DNA of 64,000 bases, taken from Flaccisagitta enflata (taxonomy: Eukaryota > Chaetognatha > Sagittoidea > Aphragmophora). The position numbers were made by a program, and so were the translations under genes. This document shows, in pieces, positions 54,861 through 64,000 of this stretch (position 1 is the stretch's first letter; each line of letters opens with the position of its first letter). The notes below the pieces were generated by a model, which was not told the DNA's origin, did no database searches, and saw only the letters and a list, made by a program, of their open reading frames with translations. The stretch spans positions 43,400,001 to 43,464,000 of the forward strand of contig OZ231128.1 in NCBI GenBank assembly GCA_965153355.1, in the 5' to 3' direction.

Positions 54861-56309
54861 TAATTAGCCCAGTTATCAAATGCATTCAGCGTCTGTCCAG
54901 TAACGTTGTTAATGTCAAATGTTGTTTTCATTTTGTCCCTTTTTTTGGCAGAGCAAAAATCCACCTGACCCATGCTCACCGTAAATAACAAATTTGCATA
55001 GAAAATGAAAATATGGAAAATCCAAAAACATGCGACGCTAGCAAATTACTATATCTCGCGTCGTATGTTTTTAAAAATGCAAAAAGTTTGTCCATTTCAC
55101 AGATTTGTTATTTACGAGCCAAAAAATCTTTTTTTCGAAAATGCTTTTTTGCAACGTTTTTTAGAATCAAGGGAGAGAAATCGATACTTAAAAGTGGCCT
55201 AGAACCATGAAAATTGACACGCAAGTAGTTGAACATGTTCCACGACTACAGTTAAAATTTCATAGCTTATTTCCGACGGAAAGTGTCTTAACAAAAAATA
55301 GTAAACTTCCTCCTGCATTTTTTAGAATTTCTTTTGTCACCCGACCACCCTTAGGTGATAAAGGCTTAGGGTGACAAAACAGTAAAAATCATGGTGGAAA
55401 AAAATTTCACAGTCAGTTATCATCATTATAACGACATTTGGTAGAAAAAAATGTTCTAAATTCCACAACTGTATCGGAGACGAAAAAAGAAAAATGATCG
55501 CTTAAAATAATTCTCATGCACAATTTACTCGGTCACCGGCTTTCCTCGTTGTATAGACTGTTTTCCATGCAGTAAAATGTCCAACTGCGGACCATTTCTT
55601 ATTGTGGGTATGTTTTGAGGCTCCAAGAAGCATATACGACCATTTTTTTTGTCCATAGTGGACTTTTCGATTTAAGAAATTGATCCAAAAGTGACCGAAA
55701 AAAGTTTTTTTCACGACCTTGCTATGAGTCATACACTTTTTTTTTATAAGAGACCAGTTTATAAGAGACATGAGCCTGAGATTTGCCAAAATTTTAAGAA
55801 CAAAATAAGAGCATGCCCAGGCTGAGATTCAGCTTTGGCCATTTTTAAAAACAATTTTATTCAAGTTTCTTATCTAAAAAATGAATTTAATTCTAATTTT
55901 TCAGAAATATAGGTTGTTTATCTTTAAAAACAACTTCTTTTCTTAGTTTGCCTATGAAATCAGGCATTACATTAAGAAAAAATATAACAATTATCAAGTT
56001 TAAGATACAACTGCTGTAAATAAGGTATTATTATACAATTTAGATATTTATGAACATCGAACAAATTAAGAACACTTTAAGAGAATTTCAGGCTGAAAAC
56101 AAACGAAAATTTAAGAACACCCAGGCTGAGTTCAAAAAAGCTGTCTCTTGTATAAGAAAAGGTTATGTTTCTTTTTTTCGACAGTGTCCTTTTAAGTCGA
56201 AGCTGTTGTCCGTTGTGTTGAAGTGGTTTTCTTTCATTTTGTTTTTCAAAGTCTTCTTACTCAAATTGTGATTCGATCGACTTCCTTGTCTGTGTGTACG
56301 TGAAGCATC

Positions 56310-56496
56310 GACTGTCGTCATGACAACAACAACAACGAGGACGACGGCGACGACAACAATAGCGACGACGACGACGACGATAGCGACGAAAAAACTCAAA
56401 TGCTGAACGAGAACGTCTACAACTGCGCTGATGACGAACAACGAGGATTGAGACGACAACAATTTCGAGATTCCACTCTTAAACGACCTGGCATAC
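56310..56496 (+). CDS. Candidate acidic exon of an unidentified gene (right copy)
   Basis: Same frame as 14451-14655: D/N/S/E-rich, then EKTQMLNENVYNCADDEQR and the basic LRRQQFRDSTLKRPG. Shorter acidic tract by whole codons. Followed by CTATAAGAGGACATGTCCG, a family A-like head, which may have replaced the original exon end. Confidence 0.35.
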
Positions 56497-56642
56497 CTAT
56501 AAGAGGACATGTCCGTCCCTGTGTCCGTTGGTACAACCCTCCCGTCCCCCACACGCATATGTACAGCCAAAATCAATTTAACACTTTAAATGATAAACTT
56601 TACACACACTTGACATGATACTTAAAACTGTTTTGTTAAAGG

Positions 56643-57475
56643 GATACCAGTAATGGCGGTTGTCGCCGTGAGGAAAAAGTCGTAAGCATTGGTCTCTTTT
56701 CACTAAGCTTTTATCTTTAGTCACTGCAAATCTTTTTTTCGATTAGATCAAATCAAGAGCAATTGTATGTATTGATTGCACTGGAAATCAGAGAAAAAAA
56801 GGACTGAGCCAAATGAGTTAGATGAGCTAAAATGCTCAAAATCACTCAACCAGACAATCGGCTATGCTCACTGACATGCTTTCTTGTATTTACATGCTCC
56901 CATCAAAACTCTTATTCATCCCACTAAAAATAAAAAAAAAAGACTGAGCTAAATGAGCTAAGTGAGTTAAAATGCATAAAAACACCCTCACAGATGAGCA
57001 GTTATGCTCACTGATATGCTTTTTGTATCTGCTTTCTTAAACATGTATCAAAATATCTATTCATTTATCACATTTAAATAAATTAAAAGAAACTGAGCTA
57101 AATGAGCTAAATGAACTAGAATTCTCCTTACAGATGAGCAGCAATGCTCATAAACATGTTTTGTTGTATTTGCATGCTCAAACAAACATAGATACACTCC
57201 TTTTTTGATCCTACTCAAAATCATAAAAAATAAAAAAAAATTCAATTCGCAATTTTCATAAATAAATCTTTAAAAAATCATAACGCGAAAAATTTTTGTC
57301 GTAGAGCATTCTGCTTGGCGCCAAATGAAAGAGAATTATCAAATTAACTTACCCAATCAATTTCGTTTGAGGGACCAATCAGCCGGAAGAGACCCTCAAC
57401 TTCCGCATAAGAAAATGAAAACCATGTTTTTCTTGAATATGTCAAAAAGTCGAAGACTGACTTCGACTTTTTTCC
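56643..57475 (+). repeat. Dispersed ~0.8-kb repeat, right-arm-only copy
   Basis: TACCAGTAATGGCGGTTGTC to GACTGACTTCGACTTTTTTCCC. It interrupts the sequence GTTAAAGGGA/TTAAAATCC, which is continuous in the left arm near 12150-12165. It contains GAGCTAAATGAGCTAAATG units. Sister copy at 31316-32135. Confidence 0.65.
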
Positions 57476-58424
57476 CGATTAAAATCCGTGATAAGTGATA
57501 ACCCTAAGTGTTTTAGAGAGTTGATAAGCGGTATAAAGACAATTTTTTCATGTGATTGCTTTGTTTAAATGGATAAGACTAATGTTTTATTTGGCCTTAA
57601 ATGGAGTGTTTTTGCTTAAGCTTAACGGTTAACCATTCTCGCCCCAACTCACTCAATGATTCTGCCGTGATCTCGGCCTTGATTTTGCTCACTTTCACAA
57701 GACTATGATCATATGACCAGGACTGAATTAAGAGCGTACCCGCGTGCCCGAGGCATGTTTTACTGGCAGAGTGCCCGGCTGGCACTGTCTCATTGGGCTG
57801 ATTGAATGCTTCATAAATAGAATATTTTCTCCAATTACTGCAACATTCTAAAAGCTTCACCATAATCAATTTTCAATCGTTCTCCTTTAAATCATCCAAA
57901 TATTTCATCATTGTTTGAATTTCTCATTCATTAATTCACTTATTCAATCAATAATTTATTTATTGTCACTTGTAGTTCAGATGTATTAAAATGAACGGAG
58001 AAGCTTTGCCGGGCACACTTGCTCTGCCGGGCACTGTAGAATTCTGTAGGGCATGACCGGCGTGCATGCTCAAAATTATCACTGAATTCGGGCCTGCATG
58101 TGACTGTCAGTCGGTCCAACTGTCAAATTTTCCATCTGTTGGCGTGAGACTGCTTATCTGGTGTTTACAGGTGACTTATTCATCATTAACCCTGCCCAAA
58201 TGCCTAATCATCCTTTTACACAGTGTCCCTGCCCGTGCGTGACTTGGGTAGCCGCGTATCCGTCCAAGTTTCCTTTCTCCAGAAACCCGCTTGAAAACAC
58301 TGTGACGTTGGTACATGATAAGAAGTGTTAATCTTTTTAGTCCTTTTACAATGGCGTTTAAACGGAAGCCGTTAATTCAATGTTTCTCTTTTGTTTCTCT
58401 CTATGGCAGAAGCGCTCGCCGACT

Positions 58425-58695
58425 GAGGGTCTGTTTCTACTCGTGACAACCGCGTATTTAACAGGCCACTCGGTAGCTCGCTACGTTCGTTCGCTCGCAC
58501 TGCTCACTCCGCTTACCCGCTATGCAGCGCTCCAATTCGCTTCGCTCGCTCGCTCGCTCCATTCACAGGCTTGCTCACTCACTTTGCTCACTCCCTCGTG
58601 GGAAGGGTGAAATTCATGAATATGTGTTCACACTGTAAACGCTATCAACGGGTACAAACGCGTTTTCCATCTGCACTAGAAACACCCCCTAAAAG
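58425..58695. mobile_element. GAGC-rich MITE (right-arm partner)
   Basis: Starts GGGTCTGTTTCTACTCGTG and ends CTGCACTAGAAACACCCCCTA. The body is GCTCGCTCGCTCCATTCACAG-type words. Mirror of 10948-11240. Confidence 0.6.
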
Positions 58696-58997
58696 GCGAG
58701 AATCAAGCGACAACATTTGTCTCAATTTTTAGACCTCGCCTTTTTAAACGCATGCACGCGACTCTCTGTGCCCCGCTATGATCGTGCATTGGTAGGTGTA
58801 TCGGTCTACCTGTCACACGTAACCCCTGGGCTTGTTTTTTTGCCACATAGCCATTGGCCTTACCAATAGACCTAAATGGTTCTTGTCGCCCCTACCGCAT
58901 GCATGCTGGTCAACCCGCATACATTGGGGGAGCAGTGTATCGTACCCGGTCTTGCCTTGATGCTCTGCAACGGATTGGGAGGATTCCAAATCACCGG

Positions 58998-58999
58998 GT

Positions 59000-59087
<88 letters not shown>
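58998..59087. repeat. (GA)n microsatellite
   Basis: 45 GA units just outside the palindrome edge. The GC-rich 59088-59230 that follows has AGAATGACGCC/AGAATGACTCC units and no clear gene. Confidence 0.95.
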
Positions 59088-59090
<3 letters not shown>

Positions 59091-59230
59091 ACGACGCCGG
59101 CACACCGGCAGAATGACGCCAATTCACCGCGATGGCACCGTTACCAGCAGAATGACTCCGATTCCTCGCCGCGGCGCCGAAGCCAATAAAATGACGACGA
59201 ATAATTGCAAAAGTTGCCGGCTTTTGTGAC

Positions 59231-59744
59231 ACGGTGAAAATAATTTCTAGGCGAAAAAAACCCTTCCATCTTATCTACATTCATTTACTGTGCTCGACCA
59301 ATCTTAGACAAATTTGCAAAGTAAATAAACCTTTACAATATTCTTACAAATCTGTACCAATCATGTCCTAGCCCAGTTATCAAGCCAACAAATATTCTTT
59401 GAATTCATGAAAAAGTTCATCTAGACCATTGATCATACAAATTTGAAATTTGTTTGGAAAATAACGCTCATATGATAGAAAGCTACGAAACCTTTTCACT
59501 TTTTAGCGCATTGTCCTGTGGTTTGTCCTACTACGTAGAAGCTTCAACTTTTTAGCAGTTTTTAAGTGACTTTCATGGGTACATGTACAGTCTCAACGTC
59601 AAAGTCAAATTACCACGAGTAAATTTGTTTGAAAAAATATCACAAAAATAAAACATGAATACAGAATAAATGTGACTCAAAGAATGAAGGCATACAAAAT
59701 GCTGTTTACCTATCTGTCTATCGATCGCCTTACCTCTTTGTCTA
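59231..59744. other. AT-rich, no feature recognised
   Basis: No open frame with known motifs. A (TC)n run follows at 59750-59797. Confidence 0.5.
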
Positions 59745-59798
<54 letters not shown>

Positions 59799-59944
59799 AT
59801 CTTCTCATTAACTCGTCTTTTTCGTTTTATTAGTTTTTCCGATTCCGTATGATACTAAATTACTATTGTGAAGCGCAAAAATTTCGATTCCTGTGATCTA
59901 ATTGCGAGCGCTTTCCATGACATTAGTTCGTTCTTCATCTCATA

Positions 59945-60507
59945 CAGTAGATCTCGTCTAGACTTGAGAGAACGGGGGCAAGCATTGTGGAAAGACGAAT
60001 AAAGGCAGGGGAGCGATATTTGGATCATAGACTAATCAAAGGATGCTTAATTCCCCATGATAGCTGGTTGCCATGGAAACACATTTCCATGTATTCTCGC
60101 TAAAATATCAATATTTTGAGAGGTTTTTTTAGGGAACATTGCTTAAAATAAGATTAGCTACAACTTTCCCACAGTATGTTCTGTAAGAATGTCGCTCGTT
60201 TGGCCGTTGCTAGGGAGTGTATCCATGTGTGACAACCCCTAGCAAATGCTAAACGAGCGACATTCTTACAAAACATACTGTGGGAGAGTTGTAGCAAATT
60301 TGATTTTAAAAAATGTTCCCTTAAAAAAATTCTCAAAATATTGATATTTCAGCGAAAATACATAGAAATGCGTTTCCATAGCAACCAGCTATCATGGGCA
60401 ATGAAGCATTTCTTTATTATTCTATATTTCAAATATCACTTCCCAGGCTTAATTTCTTTTTCTACAATGCTTGCCCCCGTTATCTCAAGTCTAGACGAGA
60501 TCTACTG
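59945..60507. mobile_element. Foldback MITE, TA target, CAGTAGAT ends (third copy)
   Basis: 563 bp, flanked by TA (59943-59944, 60508-60509). Ends CAGTAGATCTCGTCTAGACT and inverse. Same core as 22559-23125. It lies outside the palindrome. Confidence 0.85.
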
Positions 60508-60650
60508 TATGTCATTGCCAATTTTAGAAATAATTCCAGAGTCTTCATGATTCGTTTCCATTTTTGGGCGTTTTAAAGCAATCTTTGAGGACAGATTATA
60601 GCGAGGGATTTACTGTACATGAGATGTAAAACATATGTTAAAAACTTTAT

Positions 60651-60756
60651 TTACTCGTCAGTTTTGCAGAAATGTCCATAGAGCACTCCAAGGAGAACAA
60701 CTAGGAGGACTCCGGCGATTGGCAAAATGATTTTCAAGTAGTCCACAGTCTGCCAC
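60651..60756 (-). CDS. Candidate terminal exon of a single-pass membrane protein
   Basis: The acceptor CTAACTCCCAG is preceded by a pyrimidine-rich tract. The exon then gives 34 residues: WQTVDYLK, a continuous hydrophobic segment (IILPIAGVLLVVLLGVLY) and the short cytoplasmic tail GHFCKTDE with a TAA stop. AATAAA overlaps the stop (60646-60651), a plausible polyadenylation signal. Earlier exons would lie at higher coordinates; none was recognised up to 64000. The family is unknown. Confidence 0.5.
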
Positions 60757-61009
60757 CTGGGAGTTAGGGGAAGAGGTTATTTAGTCATTTAGATTAAAAC
60801 AGAGAATATCCCGATAATCAGATATAGCTTAACATCACGAGAGTCCATGTCATAGGATGTGATTCAACTCTGAACCACAGGAATGCTGCCTTGTTGCCTA
60901 TGGCTATACCAACGCGGGGTCACGATATAAGACTACGGCACCGAACTCACTAACTCAATTCACAAGTGGTGACTTTCAGTAACGTGCTGCGCGCACATGA
61001 CTAGAAAAA

Positions 61010-61147
61010 CAAGGCTGGATACACGGCAGGACAGTCACGGACAGTTGGGCAGGGGCAGTAATGCAAAAACCGCTGGCAATCCAAAAATGTTACGGACCGA
61101 CCTACCGACCGACACGACAAGGTGTAGAGTCGCGTGTTCGCGACTAA
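61010..61147 (-). mobile_element. Complete family A element (AGTCGCG stem)
   Basis: CAAGGCTGGATACACGGC, AGTCACGGACAGTTGGGCAGG, GCAAAAACCGCTGG, ACCGACC units, AAGGTGTAG, terminal stem AGTCGCGtgttCGCGACT (61128-61145) then AA. The inner word differs from the stem by one base. Confidence 0.75.
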
Positions 61148-61756
61148 AAACTGCCTTGTTTGTCGATGGAAAAATGAAAAAATGTTTTCAACTTTTCATT
61201 CTCTTTTTTAATATGAGAAAAAAAAAACACTTTCTAAGATCTGATGCCAAGGCGAGACTCTCTAGTATCTGCGTACACACATATTTTCATTCTACATCCT
61301 TACTCACTGGCTTTGGAGTATGATAAAGAAGTCTTTATATCATCCATAAAAGGATTTACTCAAGGGTGTGATTATGGAAATATGGAATCTTTGCAACTTC
61401 AGAGACAGCATTCAAAAAGGTAGGGGGGGGGGTGTAGCCTATACCATGTATGGGTGGGGGTGGGGGAAAGTCGATTTAGATGGAGGGAGAGGGTAACTGA
61501 GAAGGGATGGAAAGACGTTGAACACAAAAGATGTTTGCGTTGGGTGAAGTAAACAACACTCGGTTTGGCTGAGGAAAAAACTAGCTACAGTTGAATGACC
61601 AGCCAAGTGGGGGCTTATAGAGGCGCGTAGGCACGCGATTAAAAACAAGGGTAAATACATGTTCACACTAGGGTGACGTTCTGATTCTAATATACGTTTG
61701 AAGCATGTGAAATGTGATTTGTTCAAACGGCTGCTTACATGTTAGATTTTATGATT

Positions 61757-61922
61757 TTAGGTGCGACAAAGCACCTCTATAACTGGCTGTGTCCGTTGGT
61801 TGGTCGGTTGGTCGGTCGGTCGGTCGGTTGGTTGGTCGGTCGGTCGGTCGGTCGGTCGGTCGGTTGGTAACGCATTCGTAAGACGATCCACACGTCGCAC
61901 CTTATTGGCCTACTTGGCCTTG
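61757..61922 (+). mobile_element. Short family A element, GGTGC subtype, outside the palindrome
   Basis: TTAG, GGTGCgacaaaGCACC, CTCTATAAC, an expanded GGTCGGTCGG tract, TAACGCATTCG, tail GTCGCACC (61894-61901), TTATTGGCC, GGCCTTG. Same stem, loop and tail as 28896-29005, with a longer core. Confidence 0.78.
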
Positions 61923-62118
61923 GTAATCAAGCTTTCCCATAGTGGATACAGTCTATTGGTCTATTCATTATATTTCACCTTTCTCAAAATTCAATAAAAG
62001 AAATAATGATAATGGAAACAGTCCAGTAGAGCCTCACCAGGGCGCATGTCAAAAGATACTGGACAACAATATGACTTAACGTGCCTTGTAGCAAAAGGGG
62101 GGTATGCCTTGAAAGCGG

Positions 62119-62355
62119 GTGCGCGAGGTGGCTACTGTAATAAGATTCGTTACTCCCAAGAAAACCTTTAGTACAGGATGTGCTATCTTGCTAAAAAATA
62201 TAACAACAAGATGGAATTTATTCCATTCATTCATCAATAACTACATTGAACACTTGTGGCATGTGCAACAATTCATCCTATATAATTCTCATACAATCAT
62301 CAAAACGGAAATAGAACCTGAAGAAAATTTGGAAAAATTATGGACATTTATATAG
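62119..62355 (+). pseudogene. TE-type ORF fragment of unknown family
   Basis: 78 residues ending LYNSHTIIKTEIEPEENLEK, WTFI, stop. The last 25 or so residues and the following TGTAAGCTTCCAT recur on the minus strand at 43927-43990 inside a TA-flanked transposon. This argues for a shared mobile-element protein rather than a host gene. No domain recognised. Confidence 0.45.
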
Positions 62356-62359
62356 TGTA

Positions 62360-64000
62360 AGCTTCCATCACATTACATTGAACAGTTGTAAAACACAACT
62401 AGTATTTTGTGCGACGTCCCTGGACATAAACTGTGGCTTTTATGAGCCTCAGTATGATCCCATTAAGTGTAGGCTGGTGTCACATTACGGGGAGCGCAGA
62501 CAGAGTGAAATTCGTCAATTCTAAATGTTTTAAAATTGAGCAAAACTGTACATCACTATGTAGCTTACCTATAATTGTATATGAATCCATACTTGGATTT
62601 TCTTATTCAAGCTCATTTTGTATACAAATTAGGCCTAAAAAGACATAATTATCAATTTTTTACTAATAATAATTAGCTAATTACAATAAGGCAATCAGTA
62701 TGAGAGCAAAATTTTTGATGATAACATTCAAGCAATCATGTGTGATCATGTTTTTTGAGATTTTTTTCACGAAATTTGAGTTTTTTGAAAAAATCTCTAT
62801 AAGCACCATTTTTGGCTGGGCGGGCTGTTGGAGGAGAATTTTTCCCACCAAGCTCGTTTTGATGCCAGTGACAAGGAACCTTTAAAGGAAGCTTCATGCA
62901 AAATTTCAACCAGATCGGACAATCATTTTGGAAGTTATGCCATCTTTTCATTTTTTTATCTGGTAGGCTGGTTGGTCTGGTTGGACTGCTTGACATTTTT
63001 TGAGTCACATCAGAAATAAGATGAAGGACCTTCTTGATCTGGGTATCAACCATGCAAAATTTCATTGGGCTAGCTCAATTAGTTGGTGAGATATGTCAAT
63101 TTGAAATTTAAGAAATTTACTAAATCAAGGCACTAAAACATGCGCGCATTTCTGCGCCAAGTGCTGTGTGGAAACAAAGAATTAACTATGAGACTTGGTT
63201 GGCGAGCGTTACAATTCATTCCTTATTTTAGTAGTGATCAACTTTGGAATTTCACTGTGACCAATTAAATTGGAGTTAAGACTTGAAATTTTAGAGGCAT
63301 GTACAGAATTTCAACCTCTTTCAGATCATATAGATAAATTTAGTGTTAAGCATATTACTATGCTGTGACATAGTAAGAATCATAGTGTGACATAACTGTG
63401 ACAGCTACAACATGGAGCACCTCTGAATTGTAACGCTTCAAGGAAATGTTGATTTCTAACCAATGGAATGGAAAAAATCTTTGAAAATTGGAGGGAATGT
63501 CCTTCAACTAGTTGTCAATGCAATGGAAAAAGAAAAATTGCTTAATGTTTGAGTGGTGATAGGCTAACAGAAAAAATTGTCAACTTACCTCATTTTTAGC
63601 AAAAAATGACTGAAAAATGAAGGGGGGGAGTACTATGTTTCAAAGCTATTTTTTGTCATCTTACAGTTGAAATATTGAGTTCAAACTTTCCACACATATC
63701 AATGGATTGATAGTGGTTGCTTACAAGCTTTGGGATGACCCTGCTTGACATTTTTTGATCAGTTAAACTTGAATTTTGCCTGCAGGGACAGAATGGGGAC
63801 AGGCCAAAATAGGCCCTTCTACCCCTGTTTTGGACCCCATAGGAGCAGTGGGTATGGCAAAAATTGGTTTGGTATGGTGCACCAGGTAGTTAGGTATGTC
63901 ACCCAACCTTTGTGACCTTATGCAATTCAACAGCAGAAGCAATGCAACTTCTACCATGGTGGAGAGTCGGGGTTTTTCGGGCGCCCCCCGATGCTCAGAA
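62360..64000. other. AT-rich flank, no gene recognised
   Basis: Short frames only. 62790-63060 has phrases such as AAAATTTCAACCAGATCGG and GGCTGGTTGGTCTGGTTGG, reminiscent of dispersed repeats, but no second copy is in the window. Confidence 0.45.

Larger units (their letters stand above)
51632..56164. other. 4.5-kb block present only in the right arm
   Basis: The arms match up to GCACGCGCTCT (51631) and again from TATGTTTCTTTTTTTCGAC (56164); the left arm has only about 15 bp between (14793-14808). No TIR or target duplication was recognised, so it may be an insertion here or a deletion on the left. Contents: AT-rich 51640-52540, CATTCATT repeats 52560-52760, family A and B elements, CT-rich tract, and AT-rich 54880-56150 without genes. 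Confidence 0.65.

Overview
This is a eukaryotic, almost certainly metazoan and probably aquatic invertebrate, nuclear window. The evidence is split genes with GT-AG (and one GC-AG) introns, an outer-dynein-arm docking coiled-coil gene (an animal with motile cilia), a Golgi alpha-1,3-fucosyltransferase, and very dense microsatellites, foldback MITEs and dispersed repeats. No prokaryotic features, tRNA, rRNA or CRISPR array were seen. Most long open frames here are microsatellite translations and are not genes.

Layout. 1-10740: single-copy flank with simple repeats, dispersed 'family A' elements, a 91-bp satellite (about 3074-6287) and long GTT arrays. 10741-30722 and 35892-58899: the two arms of a giant imperfect inverted repeat (about 20.0 and 23.0 kb) around a 5.17-kb unique spacer (30723-35891). 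58900-64000: single-copy flank with a foldback MITE, a candidate terminal exon of a membrane protein, family A copies and TE debris.

Genes. Each arm carries the same nested pair. An ODAD1/CCDC63-type docking-complex gene runs toward the spacer (left copy +, right copy -). Its large intron 3 holds, on the opposite strand, a GT10 alpha-1,3-fucosyltransferase. The inner end of the palindrome falls inside docking-gene exon 7: the left copy loses its frame there, while the right copy has the whole exon, including a 48-bp in-frame duplication. No later docking-gene exon is visible in the spacer. The right fucosyltransferase has five joinable coding exons. The left copy has a net 11-nt difference that breaks its first large exon.

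The arms act as a natural comparison for mobile elements. At least eight elements sit in one arm and have a readable empty site in the other: hAT-like with 8-bp duplications, TA-flanked Tc1/mariner-like, one with a 4-bp duplication, and elements without duplication. The most unusual structure is family A. It has a terminal stem-loop whose stem word changes between copies, while the far end of the same copy usually carries the matching word. It has a variable GTCCGTCGG core, no protein, and at two checked sites an insertion into an A-run without target duplication. A second palindrome-headed repeat, family B, is often found inside or beside it. Together they look like non-autonomous rolling-circle (Helentron/HINE-like) elements, but that assignment is inference.
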